Assembly: GCF_039729145.1 (NCBI RefSeq)
Contig: NZ_CP155793.1
Span: 744,001-808,000 of the forward strand
Length of the DNA stretch: 64,000 nt
Direction of reading: 5' to 3'
From: Microbacterium sp. SY138
GTDB lineage: Bacteria > Actinomycetota > Actinomycetes > Actinomycetales > Microbacteriaceae
Of this stretch, positions 41,229-49,139 are shown piece by piece (the first letter of the stretch is position 1; every line of letters starts with the position of its first letter). Under the pieces are notes generated by a model. It was not told the DNA's origin and searched no databases. It worked only from the letters and a program-made list of their open reading frames with translations. A program made the position numbers and the translations under genes.

Positions 41229-42739
41229 ACGAGAGACTGCGGTTGAGCGCGCTGCTCGCCCACGGCGAGAACGGCGGGCTTCGGAGAGTCGCAGGCCCCG
41301 AGGACACCGCGTGGGAAGCGGTGACGGTAGGGGCGGGGGAGTCCGAGCTGAGCGCGAGCGGGCCCGATCGGCTCGCGGTCCTGACGGCGACCGCCCCGAC
41401 GTCGACCTGGCAGCAGGACGCGCTGCTGCGGCGGCTGCGTGATCGTGGATACACGGGCCTGGCGCTCGCGGGAGCGGCCTCGTTCGATGCCGGTGCTTTC
41501 CGCCTCGCGGATCGGATCGGTCTGTGCCTGCTCGATGTCGAACGTCCCATCCAACTCGCGAAAGCGTGCTGGATGCTGATCGAGGCGCGGGATGCGCTGA
41601 CGCTCAGCCAGGTGCGCAAGGTCGCGCAGTCGTTCGAGTATGCCGCCGATGACCTGGCCGATCTGCTGGGGCATATCGCCGCGAACCTCGGTGTCGGTGC
41701 CGCGCTGATCGACTCGTCGGGAGTGCTGCAGGAGGCAGGTGCGCATCTCGACGAGCGACTGCACGCCGCGATCGGTTTCGAATCCTGGCTCGATCGGGCC
41801 GGTGTCGGCGATGCGGCGGCCGCGTCGGTGCGTGTGGACAGCCCGGGTCGCAGCGGGTTGCGGCTCGTGCTCTTCGGTCGAGGACTCGGGGAGGCACAGG
41901 TGCAGTCGCTCTCCGTCGCCGCCGAGGTGGCGATGCCGGCGGTCGCCGCACGCATCTTGATCGACGAGGTGGCGGCGGTGAACGACGTCGCCGTGTCCTC
42001 CGGGCTGCTGCGCGACTTCGTCGATCTGCATGGGACGGCCGACGCCGATGTCGAGCGGCGCATGGCCGAGCGCGGCTGGCGCACCGGTGGACATCACCTC
42101 GGCTTCCGGATGGTGGCGAGGGGACGACTCGATTCCTTCTCGCTGCTGCGGACGGTCAGTGCCGGGCTCAGCGCCATCGACGGCGATGCGCACGCGACGA
42201 CGGCCGGTCGAGGACTGAGCGGGTGGCTGACCTTTCCGGAGTCGCCGGATCCTGATCGGGTGGAGCGGGCGGTCGCGTCCCTGCGGGAGCTCCATCTGAG
42301 TGCCCTGCGCGATTTCGCCGTCGCCACCGGCATCGGCTCGCTCCAGGGAGGACCGGAAGGACTCGCCACGACCCTCGACGAGGCGGGGGATGCGGCGCGC
42401 ATCGCGGCGTCGCGATCGGCGACAGGGTGGTTCGTGCGCGTCGACAGCCTCGGACTCGAGCAGCTCCTGCTCGCCTGGACCGGGAACGACACGTTCGTCC
42501 CCGCTGCGGAATCCCTGCTCGCACCGTTGCGGGAGGGAGGGGGAGAGCTGCTCACCACCCTTTCGTCGTACCTCGACCACGAATCGGGCATCGCTGCGAC
42601 CGCGACGGCGCTCGGTCTGCACCGCAACACCGTGACCGTGCGGATCCGGCGTGTGCAGGAACTCCTCGGCATCGACCTGACCGACCCGGAAGCGCGCTTG
42701 GCGCTGCATCTCGCCTGTCGGGCGGTGCAGCCGCGCTGA
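41225..42739 (+). CDS. PucR-family transcriptional regulator
   Basis: 504 residues. An N-terminal PucR-type sensing domain (about 1-125) is followed by a GGDEF-like middle region and the C-terminal PucR helix-turn-helix: LSSYLDHESGIAATATALGL, HRNTVTVRIRRVQELLGIDL, DPEARLALHLACRA. In purine and related catabolic operons PucR proteins respond to pathway substrates. The GTG start overlaps the stop of DUF917 gene 3, tying regulator synthesis to the pathway. The paired dyads at 34931-34975 are its likely targets. Confidence 0.88.
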   Translation: MNERLRLSALLAHGENGGLRRVAGPEDTAWEAVTVGAGESELSASGPDRLAVLTATAPTSTWQQDALLRRLRDRGYTGLALAGAASFDAGAFRLADRIGLCLLDVERPIQLAKACWMLIEARDALTLSQVRKVAQSFEYAADDLADLLGHIAANLGVGAALIDSSGVLQEAGAHLDERLHAAIGFESWLDRAGVGDAAAASVRVDSPGRSGLRLVLFGRGLGEAQVQSLSVAAEVAMPAVAARILIDEVAAVNDVAVSSGLLRDFVDLHGTADADVERRMAERGWRTGGHHLGFRMVARGRLDSFSLLRTVSAGLSAIDGDAHATTAGRGLSGWLTFPESPDPDRVERAVASLRELHLSALRDFAVATGIGSLQGGPEGLATTLDEAGDAARIAASRSATGWFVRVDSLGLEQLLLAWTGNDTFVPAAESLLAPLREGGGELLTTLSSYLDHESGIAATATALGLHRNTVTVRIRRVQELLGIDLTDPEARLALHLACRAVQPR

Positions 42740-42751
42740 CGCGGAGCGGTC

Positions 42752-43165
42752 TCACTCCTCCGAGTCGCCGTGCAGCATCCACGGGATGCCGAAGCGATCG
42801 ACGAGCATGCCGAAGAGGCCGCCCCACGGGGGCACGTCCAGCGGCATCGTGATCGTCGCGCCGTCGGAGAGCTTCTCCCACACGGCGCGGGTGGTGTCCT
42901 GGGAGTTGCCGCTCAGTGACACCGAGAACCCCTGCGGCTTCTCGTAGGGCATGCCGTCGGGGGAGTCGGAGGCCATGAGCACCAGACCGCCCGGAGCATC
43001 GAGTTGGGCGTGCATGACGAGGTCCTTCTGGCTCGGATCCTGCACCATGTCGGGGAACTCTCCGAAGGTGTTGATCACCAGGTCACCGCCGAGGACGCTC
43101 TGATAGAACTCCATCGCCGTGCGGGCCTCGGTGCGGAACGAGAGATACGGGTTGAGAGCGGGCAT
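42752..43165 (-). CDS. PhnB-like VOC family protein
   Basis: 137 residues. LNPYLSFRTEARTAMEFYQSVLGG at the N-terminus and VPPWGGLFGMLVDRFGIPWMLHG at the C-terminus are the standard PhnB/3-demethylubiquinone-methyltransferase-like VOC pattern. GGAG lies about five bases before ATG. It converges on the PucR gene with 12 bases between. Function in this subgroup is generally unknown; it is not related in strand or spacing to the DUF917 unit. Confidence 0.88.
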   Translation of the reverse strand: MPALNPYLSFRTEARTAMEFYQSVLGGDLVINTFGEFPDMVQDPSQKDLVMHAQLDAPGGLVLMASDSPDGMPYEKPQGFSVSLSGNSQDTTRAVWEKLSDGATITMPLDVPPWGGLFGMLVDRFGIPWMLHGDSEE

Positions 43166-43270
43166 GAAGACTCCAGGAGTGTGTGAACGGTGTCATGACC
43201 GGCACCGCTGGAACTCAGTCTGCGCTCGGATCGAGAGGGTCCGCAAGAGGGATCCGGAGCGACGGCCGCC

Positions 43271-43537
43271 CTAGGCCGGGAGCGCCTTGACCGCGGCGGT
43301 GAGCACCTGCGGGACCGTCGGCACACCGGTGGCCCGGAAGACTTCGGTGCCGGTGGAATCGTGGATGATCACGGTCGGTGTGAACCCGATATCCAGCTTC
43401 TCGGCAGTATCCGGATCCTGTGCGACGTCGATCTCGGTCACGGTCGCGTCGGGGAGGAATCGTGCGGCCTCGGCGAGAACGGCCCGGGTCCGCGCACAGG
43501 CGCCGCAGAACGACGATGACACCAGGGTCAGTTCCAT
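43271..43537 (-). CDS. Thioredoxin-fold small protein
   Basis: 88 residues. MELTLVSSSFCGACARTRAVL has the redox pair Cys11-Gly-Ala-Cys14 at the end of strand 1, followed by a typical thioredoxin helix; the cis-proline region is GFTPTVIIHD. Small thioredoxins of this kind reduce protein disulfides or serve as reductants of peroxiredoxins. GGAGGT lies four bases before the ATG; an in-frame GTG two codons earlier overlaps that site and is less likely. Confidence 0.85.
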   Translation of the reverse strand: MELTLVSSSFCGACARTRAVLAEAARFLPDATVTEIDVAQDPDTAEKLDIGFTPTVIIHDSTGTEVFRATGVPTVPQVLTAAVKALPA

Positions 43538-43666
43538 GTGCACCTCCAGGGGGCGCCGCGCGCCACCATGGATGCAACCGTCACCTGTTTCGTGGTGTTC
43601 CCGTGAGACAGCGGAGGTGCTCAGGCGACGGAACGCCGCACGCTCGGTCGGATCAGCCTCGAGAGG

Positions 43667-43975
43667 TCATCCGCGGTCGAGGCCGAAGGTGTGCTTCACG
43701 AGCGCGCGCACGTCACGGTCGAGGCCTTCGATACGGCTCCCCACGGCGTCGATGCGAGTGTTCACCGAGACGAATCGCGCATCGACGGCCTCGAACCGCG
43801 CATCGACGGCCTCGAACCGCGCGACCATCTCGGTGCGGAGCCCGCCGATCTCTGACCTCACGCCGCCGATCTCGGCTCGCAACACTCGGATGAACAGCGT
43901 CGAGACCACCGTGACCATTCCGAACATCAGCGCGATGACGGCACCGATCATGGTCCAGATCTGCGGCTCGGTCAT
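43667..43975 (-). CDS. Membrane-anchored coiled-coil protein, copy 1 (heptad repeats)
   Basis: 102 residues. It begins MTEPQIWTMIGAVIALMFGMVT, a single transmembrane helix (residues about 5-30), then a coiled coil with RFEAVDA heptads and IGG-type turns, ending in LDRDVRALVKHTFGLDRG. The same start (QIWTMIG) and end (FGLDRD/G) occur in the protein at 48640-48933. DNA of the heptads is a 21-bp tandem duplication (43777-43818). An upstream in-frame ATG (44011) is possible. Function unknown; likely a small scaffold or spacer at the membrane. Confidence 0.7.
   Translation of the reverse strand: MTEPQIWTMIGAVIALMFGMVTVVSTLFIRVLRAEIGGVRSEIGGLRTEMVARFEAVDARFEAVDARFVSVNTRIDAVGSRIEGLDRDVRALVKHTFGLDRG
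43777..43818. repeat. 21-bp tandem duplication inside coiled-coil gene 1
   Basis: Two consecutive 21-base units (43777-43797 and 43798-43818), starting GCGCATCGACGGCCTC and identical to each other, encode successive heptads of the coiled coil. Confidence 0.8.
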
Positions 43976-44099
43976 CGTGATCACGCTCTCATTCTGGTCG
44001 GATGATCTCATCCTGCCAAGACCACGAACCTGGATGCGGCGAGTGGGGAGAAGCCTGTTCCGGAGCAATATGTGGAGAGGGACTGGATCAAGGGCACCG

Positions 44100-44840
44100 C
44101 TAGCGGGCGGCGAGCCATTCGGCGAAGCTCTGACGTCCGAGATCTGCGTCAGGACCGGGGAGAGCATGCCCCGCTCTCATGCCGGCCATCTGCGGCCCCG
44201 GCACGTTGAGTCTCGGTATCCATCCGCGGAATCCCGTCCGCCGCGCGAACGCACGCACCATGTCAGACAACTGCTCTTCCCGAGGGCCGGCGAGGTCACG
44301 CACGCGTCCCTGCGGATCGGCAGCGGCGAGTGCTGCGAGACGCGCGCCCACTTCGCTCGCAGCCACGGGCTGTGTGCGGGCGTTCGGGGCGATGTGCACG
44401 GGTCCCAACTTCGCCCGCGCGAACATCTGCTCCGCGAACTCATGGAACTGCGTGGCCCGCAGGATCGTCCACGGTACGCGCGACGCCTCGACGATCTTCT
44501 CCTGGGCGATCTTGCCGGCGTAATAGTCGTAGGGAATGCGGTCGATCCCGACGATCGACAGCAGCACGACCTGTCCGACTCCCGCATTCGACGCCGCTGA
44601 GACCAGGTTTCCGGTCGCGGCGGTGAAGAACTCGATGGCCGCGCTCGCCTTGAGCGTCTCGATGCTCGCGACGTCGACCACTGCGTCAGCGCCTGCCAGG
44701 GCGTCGTCCAGCCCCCGCCCGGTCACCAGGTCGACTCCCTGCGACCGGCTGAGGACGACCGCGTCGTGTCCCGCTGTGCGCACCGCCTCGACGGTGTGCC
44801 GTCCGACGGTCCCGGTTCCTCCTGCGACGGCGATCCTCAT
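44100..44840 (-). CDS. NmrA-like NAD(P)-binding protein (atypical SDR)
   Basis: 246 residues. MRIAVAGGTGTVGRHTVEAV is a GxxGxxG Rossmann motif, and the fold continues with ADAVVDVASIETL and PYDYYAGKIAQEKIVEASRV, where Tyr and Lys take SDR-like places. The closing part (RTQPVAASEVGARLAALAAAD) resembles NmrA/YwnB proteins that sense NAD(P)(H) or reduce quinones and sugars. GGAGAA precedes the ATG at 44840. It is divergent from the M20 peptidase. Confidence 0.85.
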   Translation of the reverse strand: MRIAVAGGTGTVGRHTVEAVRTAGHDAVVLSRSQGVDLVTGRGLDDALAGADAVVDVASIETLKASAAIEFFTAATGNLVSAASNAGVGQVVLLSIVGIDRIPYDYYAGKIAQEKIVEASRVPWTILRATQFHEFAEQMFARAKLGPVHIAPNARTQPVAASEVGARLAALAAADPQGRVRDLAGPREEQLSDMVRAFARRTGFRGWIPRLNVPGPQMAGMRAGHALPGPDADLGRQSFAEWLAAR

Positions 44841-44942
44841 CCGTGTTCTCCTTCGTCTCGGTACATCTTCTCCGGAATCGACGATGCAGGCGACCGAAAC
44901 GCGTGATGTCGGATCGCGCCGGAACGCGGCCCCGCTGCTGGG

Positions 44943-44958
44943 TACGATGGCGACTGTG
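44943..44958 (+). promoter_or_regulatory. Leaderless promoter of the M20 peptidase gene
   Basis: TACGAT (44943-44948) is followed by seven bases and GTG at 44956. This spacing, common in the window, is why GTG 44956 is preferred to the in-frame ATG at 44947, which overlaps the -10 box. Confidence 0.5.
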
Positions 44959-46296
44959 ACCACACCGACCGTGCGCCCGGGCATCGCCGAGCGACTTTCG
45001 CAGATGATCCGGATACCGACGGTCTCGGCCGAGCTCGAGGAACGCGGACCTGCGCCCTTCGAGGAGTTCGTCGCGCTGATCGCGGAGCTCTACCCGTTGA
45101 CGCACGAGAAGCTGGGTCTGGAACGGCACACCGACTTCGGCCTCCTGTTCCACTGGGAGGGGAACGGTGCGACCTCCGACGAGCCCGTCGTGCTGATGGC
45201 CCACTACGACGTCGTCCCGGTCGACGAGAGCGACGACTGGACCCATCCGCCGTTCGCCGGCGTGATCGCCGACGGATCGGTGTACGGCCGCGGAGCGCTG
45301 GATGACAAGGGCCCGCTGATCGTGGTCCTCGAGGCGGTCGAGAATCTTCTCGCCGACGGGTTCGTGCCGCCCCGTGACGTGTACCTCTCCTTCGGGGGCA
45401 ACGAGGAGACGTACGGGCGCGCCGCCGAGGAGATCGCACGGGTGCTGCGCGAACGCGGGGTGGTCCCGTGGCTCGTGGTCGACGAGGGCGGTGCCGTGGT
45501 CGACGCGCCCCTGCCCTTCGTTCCCGGCCGTGCCGCGATGATCGGTGTCGGGGAGAAGGGCGTGATGACACTCCGGCTGACGGCCCGCGGCGACGGCGGC
45601 CACGCCTCCGCTCCGCCGTCGTCGACCGCCGTCCGGCGCATCGCCACGGCCGTGGACCGACTCGGACCCACCACCTTCCGCCCGCGGGCGTCGAAGGCGA
45701 TCCTGCGGATGCTGTCGCAGCTGGCCGGGCAGACTCCGGGCCCGGCTCGGCACCTGCTGCGGTTGCTGAGTTCTGCCCCGCTGCTCACCGCGCAGGTCTT
45801 CGCCGCCCTCGGCGGTGAACCCGCAGCTCTCGTGCGCACCACGGTCGCGCCGACGATGCAGTCGGGCGGTACTGCGGCGAACGTGCTGCCGTCTCAGGCA
45901 TCCGCCACCGTCAACCTGCGCATCGCGCTCGGCGAGACGACGCAGCAGACGGTGTTCCGGGTACGTCGGCGCATCCGTGACCCGCTCGTCACGGTCGAGG
46001 TCGTCGAAGCGAGCGAGCCGTCGCCGGAGTCACCGACGGACAACGCCCAGTTCGCGCTCCTCGCCGAAGCCCTCGACGTCGCTTTCCCCGGGGTGCCCGC
46101 GGTGCCGTATGTGATGATGGCCGCCACCGATTCGCGACACTTCCACCGGTTCTCGCCGGCGGTCTACCGCTTCGCACCGCTGGACATGTCGAACGCCCAG
46201 CGTGCCTCGATCCACGGCGTCGACGAGAGCGTCGAGATCGCCGCCCTGGAGCGGGGGGAGCGATTCCACCGGGCGCTGCTCGAACGGCTAGGGTGA
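44956..46296 (+). CDS. M20-family metallopeptidase/amidohydrolase
   Basis: 446 residues. Di-zinc motifs in order: MAHYDVVPVDE (His, residue about 83, with catalytic Asp two on), GRGALDDKGPL (bridging Asp), FGGNEETYG (catalytic Glu and ligand Glu), VVDEGGAVVD, and the C-terminal DSRHFH with ligand His. A dimerisation domain lies between about residues 195 and 340. Such enzymes remove C- or N-terminal residues or act on carbamoyl and dipeptide substrates, usually in the cytoplasm. No signal peptide. The stop overlaps a short dyad. Confidence 0.88.
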   Translation: MTTPTVRPGIAERLSQMIRIPTVSAELEERGPAPFEEFVALIAELYPLTHEKLGLERHTDFGLLFHWEGNGATSDEPVVLMAHYDVVPVDESDDWTHPPFAGVIADGSVYGRGALDDKGPLIVVLEAVENLLADGFVPPRDVYLSFGGNEETYGRAAEEIARVLRERGVVPWLVVDEGGAVVDAPLPFVPGRAAMIGVGEKGVMTLRLTARGDGGHASAPPSSTAVRRIATAVDRLGPTTFRPRASKAILRMLSQLAGQTPGPARHLLRLLSSAPLLTAQVFAALGGEPAALVRTTVAPTMQSGGTAANVLPSQASATVNLRIALGETTQQTVFRVRRRIRDPLVTVEVVEASEPSPESPTDNAQFALLAEALDVAFPGVPAVPYVMMAATDSRHFHRFSPAVYRFAPLDMSNAQRASIHGVDESVEIAALERGERFHRALLERLG

Positions 46297-46305
46297 TCTC
46301 ACCCT
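46290..46305 (+). terminator. Short perfect dyad at the M20 peptidase stop
   Basis: AGGGTGA-TC-TCACCCT, seven-base arms with a two-base centre, includes the TGA stop. It is a weak terminator or an operator for the MFS gene that starts 47 bases on. Confidence 0.35.
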
Positions 46306-46351
46306 TCCCCCGGAGTGTGCCGGGGAACCCGAAGCAGAAGCAGGAGACGCG

Positions 46352-47812
46352 ATGACGCGCACCCGCACCCTGGGCACCCTCGCCATCGTCGTGGGCTTCC
46401 TCGCCTTCGTGGAGTTCACGAGCGGTGTGCTGCAGGGGTACTACACCCCGATGCTCACCGACATCGCGCGCCATCTGGGGATCCACGACGCCGATGTGAA
46501 CTGGCTCGAGGGGGCGCAGCTGATGCTGTCGGCACTCGTGGTCCCGGCGTTCGCGAAGCTCGGTGACATGGTCGGCCACAAGCGGATGCTGCTGATCTCG
46601 ACCGCTGTCACCGCCGCCGCCGCTCTGGTGCTGCCTTTCACCGACTCTTTCCCGGTGTTCCTCGCGGCGTGGGCGCTGATGGGGTTCTACGTGGTCTGGC
46701 TTCCGCTGGAGATCGCTCTGATCTGGTCGCGCTCGCGGCGCATGGAGGGCCGTTCCTCGATCACGGCGAAGGCAGCGGGCCTCCTCGTCGCGGCGCTCGA
46801 AGGAGGGGCGATCATCGGCGCGCTCGTGGGTGGCGCGCTCATCGATGTCCTGCCGCTCACCGTGGTGCTGCTGGTGCCTGCCGTGCTGATCGTGGTCTGC
46901 TTCTTCGTGATCCTGTTCGGGGTCAAGGAGTCGCCGGAGCCGACGGGCGGTCTCTTCGACACGGTCGGCCTCGTGCTCATCTCCCTCGCCCTCGTCTGCT
47001 TCACCGGGGGTCTCAGTCTGCTTCGGCTGGAGGGCGGCCTGACCAACCCCTGGTCCTGGGCGGTGGTGGTGCTCGGCGTCCTGCTGGTGATCCCGTTCGT
47101 CCTGTGGGAGCTCCGCGCCGACGATCCGCTGATCGATGTGCGCATGTTCCGTTCGCCGGCGCTCGGCCCCGTCTTCCTGACCGCCGGGCTCTTCGGCGTC
47201 AGCGTGCTCGGCGCGCAGGCCCCGCTGTCGACGTTCGCGCGTACCGATCCGACGGTCTACGGCTACGGTCTCGGCACGAGCGGCTTCGCGACCTCGCTGA
47301 TCATCGGCGTGTATCTGATCGCCATGATCGCGGGGGCTCTCCTGTTCCCGACCGTCGCCCGGCGGGCCACGCCGCGCCTGACGCTGATGGGTGCGTCCGT
47401 GCTGGTCGGCATCGGGTTCCTCCTCTTCCTTCCGTTCCACGACACCTACGCGCAGGTCATCACGAACATGGTCGTTGTCGGACTCGGCTCGGGAGCGCTG
47501 GTCGCCGCGCTCCCCGCCGCTGCCGCATCGGCCGCTCCGGCCACGCAGACCGGTGTCGCGACGGGGCTCACCAACTCGGTGAAGACCGTCGGCGGCGCGA
47601 TCGCCTCGTGCGTGTTCGGCATCGCGCTCCTGCATGGGGTCGCGAGCACGGCAGGTGCGACCGAGGGAACGGCCGGCTCGCTCGCGGGCTACTTCACGGT
47701 GTGGATCGTCTGCGGGGTGACCGCCCTCGTGGCCGCGGTGATCCTCGTGTTCGTCCCGAAGACCGCGTTCACCGACCGATCTGTCGAGACCGAGGCGGCC
47801 TCGGCCCTCTGA
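46352..47812 (+). CDS. Major facilitator superfamily transporter (DHA2-like)
   Basis: 486 residues with fourteen predicted transmembrane helices, the count of the DHA2 drug:proton antiporter family. Motif A follows helix 2 (AKLGDMVGHKRMLLIS), and the helix 5 region is LEGGAIIGALVGGALIDVLP. It would export a hydrophobic compound or drug; the substrate is unknown. GCAGGAGACGCG precedes ATG. It is convergent to the hydrolase downstream with three bases between stop codons. Confidence 0.88.
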   Translation: MTRTRTLGTLAIVVGFLAFVEFTSGVLQGYYTPMLTDIARHLGIHDADVNWLEGAQLMLSALVVPAFAKLGDMVGHKRMLLISTAVTAAAALVLPFTDSFPVFLAAWALMGFYVVWLPLEIALIWSRSRRMEGRSSITAKAAGLLVAALEGGAIIGALVGGALIDVLPLTVVLLVPAVLIVVCFFVILFGVKESPEPTGGLFDTVGLVLISLALVCFTGGLSLLRLEGGLTNPWSWAVVVLGVLLVIPFVLWELRADDPLIDVRMFRSPALGPVFLTAGLFGVSVLGAQAPLSTFARTDPTVYGYGLGTSGFATSLIIGVYLIAMIAGALLFPTVARRATPRLTLMGASVLVGIGFLLFLPFHDTYAQVITNMVVVGLGSGALVAALPAAAASAAPATQTGVATGLTNSVKTVGGAIASCVFGIALLHGVASTAGATEGTAGSLAGYFTVWIVCGVTALVAAVILVFVPKTAFTDRSVETEAASAL

Positions 47813-47815
47813 CGC

Positions 47816-48643
47816 TCAGGCGCGCAGCCCGAGTGCGTGCACGATCTGCGGCCACGCGAGGGAACCGAGTTCCGCGTCAGCCGACGGTGAGCCTCCTCGT
47901 GCCATCGTCACTCCACCGGTGGCGATCGACTCGCCGGGCAGGATCATCCGGTGCCCGGCGGGGGAGTGCGTGATCAGCGTCGTCTCCCGTCCGTTCGCTC
48001 TGCGGCGCTCGACGACCTCGGCGGCGAACCGGTCGCTCGGCCAGACACGGTCGTCGCCTCCCGCGATGAGCACGACGACGCCGCGGATGCTCTCTGAGCG
48101 GATCGTGGCGGCTGCAGTGGCGTCAGGAGCGCGATCGAGGCTCGACTGGTACAGGGACCGGTACTCGGGCGGTTCGGTCGACGGCGACCACGACGAGTCG
48201 AACGGGACAGCCGGGAGCGGAGCCCCCTGCCAGGTCCAGTGCAACGACCAGTCCCCGTCGGCGAACCCCGCCCAGACGACGGATGACGGTGCGACCGCGA
48301 CCGTCGCGTCGACCGGGTGAAGGGACGCGGTGACCAGGGCAGCCTCCGCACCGAACGACGTTCCGAAGATCGCGACGCGGTCGGCATCGTGCCGCAGGAG
48401 GTCCAGCTGATCCGTGAACAGCTCGATCGGCACTTCGTGGGGTGAGGGGCGCTGACCCGCACCCCCGAACCAGCGGATGGCGCGGACCCGGGCCCCGTGC
48501 CGTGCGAACAGGTCGGCCCGTTCTGCCTCCACGCGCCCACTCGACCCCGCGAGGAGCAGGATCGCGGTGCCGTTGGGTACTTCCGGATAGGCGTCATACC
48601 GGTCGGGCGGGGCAACCGAAGCGTGGTCTCGAAGCGTCGTCAT
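47816..48643 (-). CDS. Alpha/beta hydrolase with BAAT/acyl-CoA thioesterase-like domain
   Basis: 275 residues. Nucleophile motif AIFGTSFGAEAALVTA (Ser in GTSFG) near residue 95, acid in IAGGDDRVWPSDR, and His in HSPAGHRMILPG form the triad of bile-acid-CoA:amino acid N-acyltransferase/thioesterase C-terminal domains. The usual N-terminal beta-sandwich of that family is missing. Substrates may be acyl thioesters or esters. Its ATG overlaps the stop of the coiled-coil gene upstream (ATGA), so both are translated from one message. Confidence 0.78.
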   Translation of the reverse strand: MTTLRDHASVAPPDRYDAYPEVPNGTAILLLAGSSGRVEAERADLFARHGARVRAIRWFGGAGQRPSPHEVPIELFTDQLDLLRHDADRVAIFGTSFGAEAALVTASLHPVDATVAVAPSSVVWAGFADGDWSLHWTWQGAPLPAVPFDSSWSPSTEPPEYRSLYQSSLDRAPDATAAATIRSESIRGVVVLIAGGDDRVWPSDRFAAEVVERRRANGRETTLITHSPAGHRMILPGESIATGGVTMARGGSPSADAELGSLAWPQIVHALGLRA

Positions 48644-48933
48644 CCGTCGCGGTCGAGACCGAACGTGCGCTTCACGATCGCCTGCACGTCGCGGTCGAGC
48701 CCATCGATGCGGTTGTTCACGGCATCGAATCGTGCGTTCATCTCGGTGCGCAGACCGCCGATCTGCCCGTTCATCTCGGTGCGCAGACCGCCGATCTGCG
48801 CGTTCATCTCGGTGCGCAGACCGCCGATCTCACTGCGGATGATCCGGACGAACAGGGTCGAGACGACCGTGAGCGTGCTGAACATCAGCACGGTGAACGA
48901 TCCGATCATCGTCCAGATCTGCGCGTCATTCAT
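48640..48933 (-). CDS. Membrane-anchored coiled-coil protein, copy 2 (11-residue repeats)
   Basis: 97 residues. MNDAQIWTMIGSFTVLMFST leads one transmembrane helix; the rest is a coiled coil with three LRTEMN(A/G)(Q/R)IGG-type 11-residue repeats, then NNRIDGLDRDVQAIVKRTFGLDRDG. It shares start and end sequences with the protein at 43667-43975 but uses an 11-residue repeat in place of 7. GTGGGA precedes ATG. ATGA overlap couples it to the hydrolase gene. Function unknown. Confidence 0.72.
   Translation of the reverse strand: MNDAQIWTMIGSFTVLMFSTLTVVSTLFVRIIRSEIGGLRTEMNAQIGGLRTEMNGQIGGLRTEMNARFDAVNNRIDGLDRDVQAIVKRTFGLDRDG
48739..48837. repeat. 33-bp tandem repeats inside coiled-coil gene 2
   Basis: Three units of 33 bases at 48739, 48772 and 48805, each starting CATCTCGGTGCGCAGACCGC on the plus strand. 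The first two differ by one base near the end. They encode the 11-residue repeats. Confidence 0.85.
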
Positions 48934-49105
48934 GAATCCCACTTCCTCATCGTCGCATCGATTCGGCAAGCCTGCCAGAGCACGGGAGCCGAAGATATCG
49001 GTCGCGCACGAGAGGGGGATAACCCGGCCTCTGACGTGTCGGAGCAGGAGAAGACGATCCGCCCGCGGATCTCGCGGGGAACTCGCGGGGAAGAGGTGGA
49101 GAGGA

Positions 49106-49135
49106 GACCGGGCGGTGGGATCCCACCGCCCGGTC
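49106..49135 (-). terminator. Terminator of rtcB
   Basis: A fully palindromic 30-base sequence (GACCGGGCGGTGGGA followed by its complement) four bases beyond the rtcB stop. The minus-strand side is followed by a pyrimidine-rich tract. Confidence 0.75.
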
Positions 49136-49139
49136 CTGC

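Noticed and set aside
48739..48837. 33-bp repeats as a CRISPR or attachment site
   Set aside because: They are in frame within a coiled-coil gene and have no spacers.
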